This document shows, one piece after another, positions 21,322 to 30,964 of a stretch of 64,000 nucleotides of DNA. Source of the DNA: DATEDA01 sp963754305 (GTDB taxonomy: Bacteria; Pseudomonadota; Gammaproteobacteria; Burkholderiales; SG8-39). The notes under the pieces were generated by a model. It had not been told where the DNA came from. It did no database searches and saw nothing but the letters and a program-made list of their open reading frames with translations. Each line of letters begins with the position of its first letter. Within the stretch, counting starts at the first letter, position 1. A program made the translations under genes and the position numbers. Location of the stretch: assembly GCA_963754305.1 (NCBI GenBank), contig CAVWFR010000023.1, forward strand, positions 186,001-250,000. The letters are read 5' to 3'.

Positions 21322-22866
21322 ATGGCCCGTACCTCCCGCGCCAAGGGCGCCGCCGTCCGCTACGTGCTCGACGGCGAGGTCCGGACCGTTCTCGACATCC
21401 ACCCCGCCCGCACGGTCCTCCAGCATCTCCGCGAGGATCTCGGCCGCACCGGGACGAAAGAGGGCTGCGCGGAAGGTGACTGCGGCGCTTGCACAGTCGT
21501 GCTCGCCGAGCTAGAGGGCCGACAGGTGCGCTATCGCGCGATCAACTCGTGCATCCAGTTCGTCCCGACCCTAGACGGCCGGGCGCTCCTCAGCGTCGAG
21601 AGCCTGAAGGACCGGCGGACGGGCGCACTCCACCCGGTTCAGCAGGCGATGGCCGATGGCCACGGCTCGCAGTGCGGCTTCTGCACGCCGGGCTTCGTCA
21701 TGTCGCTGTTCGCGCTCTACAAGTCGAACCCCGCGCCCGGCCGCGCCGAAATCAACGACGCGCTCGCCGGCAATCTCTGCCGCTGCACCGGATACCGGCC
21801 GATCGTCGACGCCGCGCAGGCGATGTATGCGCTCGGGAAGGCCATCCCGCCCGCGGAGCAGAACTGGATCAGTGCGCCTTCGGGCGATCGCTCCAGGCCG
21901 GCGGCGAGGTCGGAGGCCGCGCTCGCCGCCCAGCTCAAGACGCTCAAGCGCCGCAAGGGCTGGGTGCTGTCGCATCCGGGCGGCACCTTCCATTCGCCGC
22001 GAACCGCCGACGAGCTGGCCGCGCTCCGGGAGCGCCTGCCGGAGGCACGCATCCTCGCCGGCGGCACCGATGTCGGCCTATGGGTCACGAAGCAGTATCG
22101 CGCGCTCGGCGACATCATCTACCTCGGCAACGTCGCCGATCTGCAGCAGGTCGAGGCGCGCGACGACGTGATCGACATCGGTGCGGCGGTGTCGCTCACC
22201 GACGCGTTCGCGTCCCTGGAGCTGCACTTCCCCGAGCTGCGCGAAGTGCTCCGCCGCTTCGCCTCGCCCCCGATCCGCAACGCCGGCACCCTCGCGGGCA
22301 ACGTAGCCAATGCTTCGCCGATCGGTGATTCGATGCCGCCGCTCATCGCGCTCGGCGCGCGCGTCGTCCTCCGCAAGGGCTCCGCGCGCCGCGTGCTCCC
22401 GCTCGAGGCACTCTATCTCGCGTACCAGCAAACGGCGCTCGCGCCGGGCGAGTTCGTGGAGCGGGTGCAAGTGCCGCGGCGGGAGCCGGGTCTCCGGTTC
22501 GCGACCTACAAGATCTCGAAACGCTTCGACCAGGACATCTCCGCGGTATGCGCGGCGTTCGCTTTCCTCGTGGAGGAAGGGACGATCCGCGCCGCCCGCG
22601 TCGCGTTCGGCGGCATGGCCCCGACACCGAAGCGAGCCCTGGCGTGCGAGGCTGCGCTCGCGGGTCGCCCGTGGGACATGGCAACCTGCGAGGCCGCGGC
22701 CGCGGCGCTTGCCGCGGATTACCAGCCGCTCAGCGACATGCGCGCGTCGGCGGCGTATCGTTCGCGAGTTGCGCAGAACCTCCTCCGGAAGTTCCACTTC
22801 GAGACGGCCGGCGACCTCGCCGCGAAGCCGAGCAGGCTCTACGACATGAAAGAAACCCCGGTATGA
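21322..22866 (+). CDS. xdhA: Xanthine dehydrogenase small subunit (2Fe-2S and FAD)
   Basis: Electron-transfer subunit of the molybdenum enzyme that oxidises hypoxanthine and xanthine to urate. Residues ~10-90 form a plant-type ferredoxin domain (CAEGDCGACTVVL). Residues ~90-180 bind the second cluster (CGFCTPGFVMSLFALY, CRCTGYRPI). Residues ~200-500 are the FAD domain (ILAGGTDVGLW, IRNAGTLAGNVANASPIGDS). 514 residues is normal for the bacterial split form. The stop overlaps the ATG of xdhB (ATGA). It lies divergent from a GntR regulator. Confidence 0.95.
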   Translation: MARTSRAKGAAVRYVLDGEVRTVLDIHPARTVLQHLREDLGRTGTKEGCAEGDCGACTVVLAELEGRQVRYRAINSCIQFVPTLDGRALLSVESLKDRRTGALHPVQQAMADGHGSQCGFCTPGFVMSLFALYKSNPAPGRAEINDALAGNLCRCTGYRPIVDAAQAMYALGKAIPPAEQNWISAPSGDRSRPAARSEAALAAQLKTLKRRKGWVLSHPGGTFHSPRTADELAALRERLPEARILAGGTDVGLWVTKQYRALGDIIYLGNVADLQQVEARDDVIDIGAAVSLTDAFASLELHFPELREVLRRFASPPIRNAGTLAGNVANASPIGDSMPPLIALGARVVLRKGSARRVLPLEALYLAYQQTALAPGEFVERVQVPRREPGLRFATYKISKRFDQDISAVCAAFAFLVEEGTIRAARVAFGGMAPTPKRALACEAALAGRPWDMATCEAAAAALAADYQPLSDMRASAAYRSRVAQNLLRKFHFETAGDLAAKPSRLYDMKETPV

Positions 22867-25193
22867 ACGATCCGCGCCCGCCGCAGCCGGAGACTGCCGC
22901 CCGCGGCGCGGTGGGCGCAGCCGTGCGTCACGACAGCGCGCACCTCCACGTCGCCGGCGAGGCGGCCTACGTCGACGACATCCTCGAGGCGCGAGGCACG
23001 CAGCACGCCGCCCTCGGCCTGTCGCCCCGTGCGCACGCGAAGATCCGGTCGATGGACCTCGCAGCGGTCCGCGCGGCGCCAGGAGTGGTTGCCGTCCTCA
23101 CCGCGGCCGACATCCCGGGTGAGAACAACGTCGGACCGATCCAGCACGACGATCCGATCCTGGCGGCCGACGAGGTCCAGTACGCCGGCCAGCCGATCTT
23201 CCTCGTCGTGGCCGCAACGGTCGACGAGGCGCGCCGGGCCGCGCGGCTCGGCACGATCGAATACGAGGACCTGCCCGCGATCCTGACGATCGAGGACGCG
23301 CTCGCAAAGCAGTCGTTCGTCATTCCCACCGTCACGCTCGAGCGCGGCGACTGGAGGTCTGCGCTCGCGGCCGCGCCGCATCGTGTCAAAGGATCGTTCA
23401 AGATCGGCGGCCAGGAGCAGTTCTACCTCGAGGGCCAGGTCGCCTACGCCGTTCCCGGCGAGGACGGCGACATGCTGGTTTACAGCTCCACCCAGCATCC
23501 AGGCGAAGTGCAGCAGCAGATCGGGCATGCGCTCGGCATAGACGCGCACCGGGTCACCGTCGAGTGCCGACGCATGGGCGGTGGTTTCGGCGGGAAGGAA
23601 ACGCAGCCGGCGCTGCCGGCGGCGGCGGTCGCGGTCGCAGCGCGCCGTCTCGCGCGCCCCGTCAAGCTCCGCTACGACCGGGACGACGACATGCTCGTCA
23701 CCGGTAAGCGCCACGACTACCTCGTCGAGTACGACGTCGGGTTCGACGCCGCCGGGCGCATCCTCGCCGTCGACTTCATGTTCGCTTCGCGCTGCGGCTT
23801 CTCGGCGGACCTGAGTGGTCCGGTCAACGACCGCACCGTCATGCACGCGGACAACGCGTACTTCCTGCCCGGCGTGCGCATCGTGTCGCACCGGTGCAAG
23901 ACCCACACGCAGTCGAACACCGCCTTTCGCGGCTTCGGCGGTCCGCAGGGGATGATGGCCATCGAATACGTGATCGACGAGATCGCGCGCCACCTCGACG
24001 TCGATCCGCTCCGCGTGCGGACGGCGAACTTCTACGCCCCCGGGCGGAGCACGACGCCGTACGGGATGCCGGTGGAAGACTTCGTCGCCGATCGTCTGTT
24101 TCAGGAGCTGGCTGCCTCCTCGAACTACGCCGCACGCCGCGCCGCGATCCGGACGTGGAATGCCGCCAGCCCGATCCTGAAGCGCGGCATTGCGATGACG
24201 CCGGTCAAGTTCGGGATCTCGTTCACCGCGACGTTCTTCAACCAGGCGAGCGCGCTGGTGCACGTCTACGCGGGCGACGGCAGCGTGCTGCTCAATCACG
24301 GCGGCACCGAGATGGGCCAGGGACTCTTCACCAAGGTCGCGCAGGTCGTGGCCGACGAGCTGGGGATCGACCTCGACCGGGTGCGCGTCTCGGCCGCCGA
24401 CACGAGCCGGATCCCGAACGCCTCTGCGACGGCGGCCTCGAGCGGGAGCGATTTGAACGGGAAGGCGGCGCAGGCGGCAGCGCGCGACATCAAGGCGCGC
24501 CTGGTCGCGTTCGCGGCCGAGCGCTTCGACGTCGCGCCGGAGGCCATACGCTTCGGCGGCAATCACGTCGAGATCGGCGACGTGAAGCGCATGCCGTTCG
24601 CCGAGCTCGCGCAGCTCGCCTACTACGCCCGCGTCCAGCTCTGGGCGAGCGGGTTCTACAAGACACCGAAGATCCACTACGACCCGAAGACGCTGCAGGG
24701 GCGGCCATTCTTCTACTTCGCCTACGGCGCAGCGGTGTCGGAGGTCGCGATCGACACGCTCACCGGCGAGACGCGCCTGCTGCGCGCCGACATCCTGCAC
24801 GACGTCGGCCGGAGCCTCAATCCGGCCATCGACCTCGGGCAGGTGGAGGGCGGCTTTATCCAGGGCGTGGGTTGGCTCACTGCCGAGGAGCTGTGGTGGG
24901 ACAAGAGCGGACGCCTGATGACGCACGCGCCCTCCACCTACAAGATCCCGGTCGCCTCCGATGTCCCCGCCGATTTCCGCGTGCGGCTCTGGGAGCGCGG
25001 GGAGAACGTCGAGGACAGCATCCACCGCTCGAAGGCCGTCGGCGAGCCGCCGCTGATGCTTGCGATCTCGGTGTTCCAGGCGATCAAGGATGCGGTCGCG
25101 TCGGCCGCCGATTACGCGCGCCCTGCGCATCTAAATGCGCCTGCGACGCCGGAGGAGGTGCTGCGGGCGGTCGAGGCAGCGAAGGCATCATGA
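22863..25193 (+). CDS. xdhB: Xanthine dehydrogenase molybdenum subunit
   Basis: Catalytic molybdopterin subunit, 776 residues. Visible signatures are MGGGFGGKE (molybdopterin contact), NTAFRGFGGPQGM with the substrate Arg region, TEMGQGLFTKVAQ and the final KAVGEPPLMLA, where the catalytic Glu resides. The start is the ATG that overlaps the xdhA stop; the frame is open further upstream inside xdhA, but without family similarity. Translation is coupled in turn to xdhC by an ATGA overlap. It should form an A2B2 complex with XdhA in the cytoplasm. Confidence 0.95.
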   Translation: MNDPRPPQPETAARGAVGAAVRHDSAHLHVAGEAAYVDDILEARGTQHAALGLSPRAHAKIRSMDLAAVRAAPGVVAVLTAADIPGENNVGPIQHDDPILAADEVQYAGQPIFLVVAATVDEARRAARLGTIEYEDLPAILTIEDALAKQSFVIPTVTLERGDWRSALAAAPHRVKGSFKIGGQEQFYLEGQVAYAVPGEDGDMLVYSSTQHPGEVQQQIGHALGIDAHRVTVECRRMGGGFGGKETQPALPAAAVAVAARRLARPVKLRYDRDDDMLVTGKRHDYLVEYDVGFDAAGRILAVDFMFASRCGFSADLSGPVNDRTVMHADNAYFLPGVRIVSHRCKTHTQSNTAFRGFGGPQGMMAIEYVIDEIARHLDVDPLRVRTANFYAPGRSTTPYGMPVEDFVADRLFQELAASSNYAARRAAIRTWNAASPILKRGIAMTPVKFGISFTATFFNQASALVHVYAGDGSVLLNHGGTEMGQGLFTKVAQVVADELGIDLDRVRVSAADTSRIPNASATAASSGSDLNGKAAQAAARDIKARLVAFAAERFDVAPEAIRFGGNHVEIGDVKRMPFAELAQLAYYARVQLWASGFYKTPKIHYDPKTLQGRPFFYFAYGAAVSEVAIDTLTGETRLLRADILHDVGRSLNPAIDLGQVEGGFIQGVGWLTAEELWWDKSGRLMTHAPSTYKIPVASDVPADFRVRLWERGENVEDSIHRSKAVGEPPLMLAISVFQAIKDAVASAADYARPAHLNAPATPEEVLRAVEAAKAS

Positions 25194-26296
25194 GCTGGGT
25201 TCACACGCTGCAGCTCGTCGCCGCGCGGGGCCACGACTCGGTCACGGTGACGGTGGCCTCGGGCAAGGGTTCCACGCCGCGTGAGGCCGGCGCGAAGATG
25301 ATCGTGACGGCGGATGCGGTTCACGGCACGATCGGTGGCGGTGAGTTGGAATACCAGGCGCTCGAGATCGCCCGCGGCATGCTCCGCCCCTCGCCCGTCG
25401 GTGATGGCGGGTCGCCCGCCCGCTCGAGTGAGCACGCGCGGGAGGCGCTTGCCTCGGCCTCCCACCGCTTCGCGCTGGGCGCGAGCCTCGGCCAGTACTG
25501 CGGCGGGGCGGCCAATCTCTTCTTCGAGCGCGTCGCCGCCGACGCGGCATGGGTTCGCATCCTCGCCCGCTGGCACGAGGCGGGTGAACGTTGCGTGATC
25601 GTCACCCCGGCGGCCGGCGATCAGCGCCTGCTGGTCCGCGCGAACGACACGTGGGGCACGCTCGGCGACCCCGCGCTCGACGCGCGCGCGGCTGCTGCCG
25701 CACGCGAGCTGCTCGATGCGGCCAGGGCCGAGCCGCGGCTCGTGCCGCTCGACGGCGACCGCGCGGTCCTGCTCGAACCGCTGCTGCCGGTCGACTTCAA
25801 CGTCGTGCTGTTCGGTGCCGGCCACGTCGGCCGCGCACTCGCGCGCGTACTCGGCACGCTGGCGTGCCGGGTGACCTGGGTGGACAGCCGGGAGGACGAG
25901 TTTCCGCGCGAGGTTCCCGATAACGTTCACGTCGTCGCGACCGACTTTCCGCTCGCAGAGGTCGCGGCGGCCGCCGACGGCGCGTACTGCTTGGTGATGA
26001 CCCACAGCCACGCGCTCGACCTCGCATTGGTCGAGGCGATACTCGAGGACGGCCGCTTCGCCTACTGCGGCATGATCGGCTCGCAGACCAAGCGCCGGAC
26101 GTTCGAGAACGCGCTCGCCAAGCACGGCGTCTCGACCGCCGCGCTCGCGCGACTGACGTGCCCGATCGGCATCCCGGGCATCAAGGGCAAGGAACCCGGG
26201 GCGATCGCGGTTGCGGTGGCCGCGCAGTTGCTCGAGCAGCGCGAGCACCGTGCGGCCGCGGCCGAGGATCGCACCGAACAGTCTCGGCGCGCCTGA
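25190..26296 (+). CDS. xdhC: Xanthine dehydrogenase accessory protein
   Basis: Chaperone that binds molybdenum cofactor and delivers the sulfurated form to XdhB. The N-terminal XdhC domain shows VTVASGKGSTPREAGAKMIV and GTIGGGELEYQAL. A Rossmann domain follows (NVVLFGAGHVGRALARVL) and a conserved tail CPIGIPGIKGKEPGAIAVAV. It has 368 residues from the ATG overlapping the xdhB stop. Completing the xdhABC operon, it supports an active molybdoenzyme. A broken ABC ATPase gene follows 25 bp downstream. Confidence 0.93.
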   Translation: MSWVHTLQLVAARGHDSVTVTVASGKGSTPREAGAKMIVTADAVHGTIGGGELEYQALEIARGMLRPSPVGDGGSPARSSEHAREALASASHRFALGASLGQYCGGAANLFFERVAADAAWVRILARWHEAGERCVIVTPAAGDQRLLVRANDTWGTLGDPALDARAAAAARELLDAARAEPRLVPLDGDRAVLLEPLLPVDFNVVLFGAGHVGRALARVLGTLACRVTWVDSREDEFPREVPDNVHVVATDFPLAEVAAAADGAYCLVMTHSHALDLALVEAILEDGRFAYCGMIGSQTKRRTFENALAKHGVSTAALARLTCPIGIPGIKGKEPGAIAVAVAAQLLEQREHRAAAAEDRTEQSRRA

Positions 26297-26321
26297 CGCG
26301 CGCCCGCACCGGGAGAGGATC

Positions 26322-26507
26322 ATGCGATCGGGTATCACCGGTACGCCGCCGCGCCTTGCGCTGACGGGGATCCGCAAGGCCTATCCCTCGGTCGTCGCGA
26401 ACGACGGGATCGACCTGACGGTGATGCCGGGCGAGATCCACGCGGTACTCGGCGAGAACGGCGCCGGCAAGTCGACGCTGATGAAGATTAGCCATCACCA
26501 TGCATAG
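26322..26507 (+). pseudogene. Truncated ABC transporter ATPase, N-terminal fragment
   Basis: Only 61 codons remain. The fragment runs PPRLALTGIRKAYPSVVAND, then the Walker A loop GENGAGKSTLMK, and stops matching any ABC ATPase immediately after, ending in an unrelated ISHHHA tail. The opening resembles ATPases of nucleoside/BmpA-type or sugar importers, which often follow xdh operons. The remaining ~450 codons and any permease genes are missing. The next gene, an unrelated receptor, begins inside the last codons at 26500. An old deletion joining two transport loci is the simplest explanation; an assembly join cannot be excluded. Confidence 0.8.
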
Positions 26508-27492
26508 CGTCGTTTCCGGGTTTGCGCCGCGTCTCGCCGCCGCCGCACTCATCGCGTCAACCGCTTGCGGCGCCCTCGCGCAGGCGCCGTCGAAGATCGT
26601 GTTCGCCAGCAACTGGCGCGCGCAGGCCGAGCACGGCGGCTTCTACCAGGCAACCGCCGAGGGCATCTACCGGAAGCACGGCCTCGCCGTGGAGCTGCGG
26701 CCCGGGGGCCCGCAAGTGAACGTGCAGCAGCTACTGCTCGCCGGCCAGTTCGACGTCATCATGGGCTACGATCTCGCGACGCTGTCGGCGATCGAGAACG
26801 GTATCCCGCTGGTGACGATCGGCGCGACCTTCCAGAAGCATCCGTCGATCCTGATGTCGCACCCCGGGCCGAAGACCCTGGCCGACCTGAAGGGCCGGCC
26901 GGTCGCCATCTCGACCTCCGGGAGCCTCACGTTCTGGCCGTGGCTCCGCGCGAGCTTCGGATTCGACGACGGTCAGAAGCGGCCGTACGCGTTCAGCATC
27001 CAGCCCTTCCTCGTGGACAAGGACCTCGTGCAGCAGGGCTACGTCACCTCCGAGCCTTTCATGGCGCAGAAGGGCGGGGTGACGCCGGCGGTGTTCCTGC
27101 TCGCGGAGTACGGCTATCCCCCTTATGGCGATCCGATCGTGACCACGCGTGATGTCATGGCCAAGCGCAAGGACGACCTGCGCCGGTTCCTGCGGGCGAC
27201 GGCAGAGGGCTGGAAGAGCTACTTCGCCAATCCTGCGCCCGGCAATGCGCTCATCCAGAAGGACAATCCGCAGATGCCGGACGATCAGATCGCGTACGGC
27301 ATCGCGAAGATGAAGGAGTACGGCCTGGTGACGGGAGGCGACGCTGTCATGCTCGGCGTCATGGCGATCACCGACGCGCGCTGGAAGAAGACCTGCGACT
27401 TCATGAAGAGCCAGGCGCTGCTCAAGCCCGAGACGGACTGCTCGCTCGCCTACACCACGGAGCTCGTCAAGGATCTCCGCGTGTTGCCCTGA
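26500..27492 (+). CDS. NMT1/THI5-like ABC substrate-binding protein (orphan)
   Basis: Periplasmic receptor of 330 residues. The signal peptide ends near ACGALAQA. The mature domain shows IVFASNWRAQAEHGGFYQA, ADLKGRPVAISTSGS and a C-terminal DCSLAYTTELVKDLRVLP. Proteins of this type serve importers for hydroxymethylpyrimidine, pyrimidines or similar small molecules. No permease or matching ATPase gene follows: the next gene is on the other strand. It therefore looks left behind by the deletion that truncated the ABC ATPase immediately upstream. Function in isolation is uncertain. Confidence 0.85.
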   Translation: MHSVVSGFAPRLAAAALIASTACGALAQAPSKIVFASNWRAQAEHGGFYQATAEGIYRKHGLAVELRPGGPQVNVQQLLLAGQFDVIMGYDLATLSAIENGIPLVTIGATFQKHPSILMSHPGPKTLADLKGRPVAISTSGSLTFWPWLRASFGFDDGQKRPYAFSIQPFLVDKDLVQQGYVTSEPFMAQKGGVTPAVFLLAEYGYPPYGDPIVTTRDVMAKRKDDLRRFLRATAEGWKSYFANPAPGNALIQKDNPQMPDDQIAYGIAKMKEYGLVTGGDAVMLGVMAITDARWKKTCDFMKSQALLKPETDCSLAYTTELVKDLRVLP

Positions 27493-27571
27493 GTCGCTCG
27501 CGCCGTCATGCCGGCGCACGTCGGCATCCAGAGCGGCTTCGCCCCCGGGCCCGGAGTTCGCCGGGTAGACA

Positions 27572-28867
<1,296 letters not shown>

Positions 28868-28883
28868 GTCGCCTCCCATCTCG

Positions 28884-29318
28884 TCAGGCCGTCGGCGGCG
28901 GCAGGACGTGGCCGTCGAGCCGGAACGACTTGCCGCGAAACAGCGCGACCGTCCTGCCGGTCTGGTTCGTGACCGTGATGTCGTAGACGCCGGTACGGCC
29001 GCCGGCGTGCCGCTCCTGGGCCTCCGCGGTCAGCACGTCGCCCAGCCTGCCGGACGCCAGGAACTCGATCGCGCCGCCCTGCGCGACGGTCGCGTGGTTG
29101 TGGCTGTTGCAGGCGAACGCGAACGTGCTGTCGGCGAGGGCGAAGATCAGCCCGCCGTGACAGAGCCGGTGGCCGTTCAGCATGTCCTCGCGGACCGTCA
29201 TCACCATGCGCGCATAGCCGGGCCGGATCTCGGCTAGCGCCATACCGAGCGCCCGCGAGGCCGGGTCGCGGGCGTAGAGCTCCCGGCCAACCGCTTCGGC
29301 GAGCGCCTGCGCGTCCAT
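28884..29318 (-). CDS. paaI: Hydroxyphenylacetyl-CoA thioesterase (hotdog fold)
   Basis: Hotdog-fold thioesterase of 144 residues that releases CoA from dead-end intermediates of the phenylacetate pathway. The family core is visible as NGHRLCHGGLIFALADSTFA, with Asn, His and Asp positions typical of PaaI, followed by FACNSHNHATVAQGGAIEFL. It starts five bases after the paaG stop and ends 17 bp before paaK, so the three genes form an operon. Confidence 0.93.
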   Translation of the reverse strand: MDAQALAEAVGRELYARDPASRALGMALAEIRPGYARMVMTVREDMLNGHRLCHGGLIFALADSTFAFACNSHNHATVAQGGAIEFLASGRLGDVLTAEAQERHAGGRTGVYDITVTNQTGRTVALFRGKSFRLDGHVLPPPTA

Positions 29319-29323
29319 CGCGG

Positions 29324-30109
29324 CTACCGGCCGGTGAACTTCGGCGCACGCTTGTCGAGGAACGCCTGCACCCCTTCGCGATAGTCCGTGGTGCGCCCGA
29401 GCTCGCGCTGCAGGTCGCGCTCGAGGTCGAGCTGGGCGTCCAGCGTGTTCGCGGGCGAGTCGTACACTGCGCGTTTGATGTCGGCGAGTCCCTTCGTCGG
29501 GCCGGCGCCGAGCTGTTTCGCGAGCCCGCGCGCCTCGTCCATCAGGCGGGCGTCGTCCACGCATTTCCAAATCAACCCCCAGCGTTCCGCATCGTCCGCG
29601 GTGAGCTTGTCGCCGAGCAGCATCAGACCCATCGCCCGCGCGGTACCGACGAGGCGCGGCAGGAAGTAGGTGCCGCCCGAGTCGGGCACGAGACCGATCT
29701 TGCAGAACGCCTGGATGAAGCTCGCCGACCGCGCGGCGACGACCATGTCGCAAGCGAGGGCGATGTTGGCCCCGGCGCCCGCCGCGACGCCGTTCACCGC
29801 GCAGATCACCGGCTTCGGCAGTTCCCGGAGCGAGCGCACCAGCGGGTTGTAGTACGTGCTGATCGTGGCGCCCAGGTCGACCGGCGCGGCGCCTCCGGCG
29901 CGCTCGGAGAGATCCTGGCCGGCGCAGAACCCGCGCCCGGCGCCGGTGAGGAGGAGGGCGCGGACATCCTCGCGGTGCTTCACTTCGGCGATCGCCTCGC
30001 GCAGCCGCTCGTGCATGTCGGTGTTGAAGCTGTTGAGGCGGTCCGGCCGGTTGAGGGTGATGGCGGCGTAGCCATCCGCGACTTCGAAGACGATCGAGGG
30101 CTGGGTCAT
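29324..30109 (-). CDS. paaG: 2-(1,2-epoxy-1,2-dihydrophenyl)acetyl-CoA isomerase
   Basis: Crotonase-family enzyme that converts the ring epoxide of phenylacetyl-CoA to the oxepin form before ring opening. The 261 residues have an oxyanion-hole segment LLTGAGRGFCAGQDLSER and the second strand KPVICAVNGVAAGAGANIAL. They include the PaaG-type SFIQAFCKIGLVPDSGGTYF, with its conserved Asp. It is first in the paaG-paaI-paaK operon. A general enoyl-CoA hydratase is the alternative, but the operon context supports PaaG. Confidence 0.92.
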   Translation of the reverse strand: MTQPSIVFEVADGYAAITLNRPDRLNSFNTDMHERLREAIAEVKHREDVRALLLTGAGRGFCAGQDLSERAGGAAPVDLGATISTYYNPLVRSLRELPKPVICAVNGVAAGAGANIALACDMVVAARSASFIQAFCKIGLVPDSGGTYFLPRLVGTARAMGLMLLGDKLTADDAERWGLIWKCVDDARLMDEARGLAKQLGAGPTKGLADIKRAVYDSPANTLDAQLDLERDLQRELGRTTDYREGVQAFLDKRAPKFTGR

Positions 30110-30188
30110 GCGCGCTCCAGGGGCGATGCGAGGCGCCGGATTCGCCGCGTCCGACTACGGCGAGAGGCCGCGAAAGGATACCCGAAGG

Positions 30189-30611
30189 TCAGCTACACAG
30201 GTCGAGGTAGCACCCGTCGCCGTCGAAGATCCTGGCGAGGGAGCCGCGGAGCTGCGCGAGCTGTCGTTCGCGCAGCGCGAACCTGACGACCAGCACCTTG
30301 TCGTCGCCGAGGACGTGTGCCGCGTCGTCCTCGAACGTCACGCGAGCATGGTCTCGATACAGCTCGAACGCCTCGATCCCGCCGTAGCAGGCCCGGCTTT
30401 CGTCGTCGAGCTCCACGTGGTAGCCCTCGAGCCCGAGCTCGACGTCGTCCGGATCCGGGGACTTGTCCCGTTGCAGGATGAGGTGGCGCCTGTCACCAAA
30501 CTGAGCGTCCGCGAAGCCGACGAGCCAGCGGTCCGCGTCTTCGTCGACCGACACGTAGCTCGCGTCGAAGGACGCGTCCTGCGTCCGGGGGTGCTTACCG
30601 GACGCAGACAT
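30189..30611 (-). CDS. Imm10-like immunity family protein
   Basis: 140-residue acidic soluble protein. The pattern DRWLVGFADAQFGDRRHLIL, then DDVELGLEGYHVELDDESRA and CYGGIEAFELYRD resembles the Imm10 family of predicted contact-dependent or polymorphic-toxin immunity proteins. The match is from memory of the family, not a search. No toxin gene is beside it, so it may be an orphan immunity gene. Its ATG overlaps the 3' end of the membrane-protein gene upstream by 17 bp, suggesting coupled translation. Confidence 0.55.
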   Translation of the reverse strand: MSASGKHPRTQDASFDASYVSVDEDADRWLVGFADAQFGDRRHLILQRDKSPDPDDVELGLEGYHVELDDESRACYGGIEAFELYRDHARVTFEDDAAHVLGDDKVLVVRFALRERQLAQLRGSLARIFDGDGCYLDLCS

Positions 30612-30849
30612 GGCGCCGGCCGGTCGTGTAGATGCGAACCGGGTGCCGGTGCTCGATCAGCCACACCGCGGCGCAGAGGAGCACATTCAGCGCGACCGCT
30701 GGCATGCCCAGGATCAGCATCCGGTCGGGGTCGCCGACGAGCGCCGCCCACAGGAATGCCGCGATCGAAGCGAAGTAGTGCACGTCCCACCACCAGGCCA
30801 CGAAGTCGGCGCGCTGGGCGGCAGCTCTCTGGTGATATCCACCGTGCAT
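30595..30849 (-). CDS. Small two-helix membrane protein, hypothetical
   Basis: 84 residues from ATG 30849. Two hydrophobic stretches (HYFASIAAFLWAALVG and ILGMPAVALNVLLCAAVWLI) are joined by a short GDPDRM loop, so both ends should face the same side. It ends in a basic tail (EHRHPVRIYTTGRRH). It overlaps the start of the Imm10-like gene and is probably co-expressed with it. No family is recognised. The frame extends further upstream, but without a protein-like pattern. Confidence 0.55.
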   Translation of the reverse strand: MHGGYHQRAAAQRADFVAWWWDVHYFASIAAFLWAALVGDPDRMLILGMPAVALNVLLCAAVWLIEHRHPVRIYTTGRRHVCVR

Positions 30850-30964
30850 GTGAATTCGCGCGGGCGCGACGTGGTTGATGGCTTGCCGATCGGGCGTTTG
30901 AAAGTGCGTGCGAACGCCGCGGCGGAAGCGTGGCCTGTTTGGCGCCGACTCGTCAACTTTGGTG

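Noticed and set aside
22839..25130. A 763-codon open frame opposite xdhB
   Set aside because: Antisense shadow; xdhB has all molybdenum-subunit motifs.
30110..30188. attC before the Imm10-like gene, extending the cassette array
   Set aside because: No RYYYAAC/GTTRRRY pair or arm complementarity was visible between 30110 and 30188.
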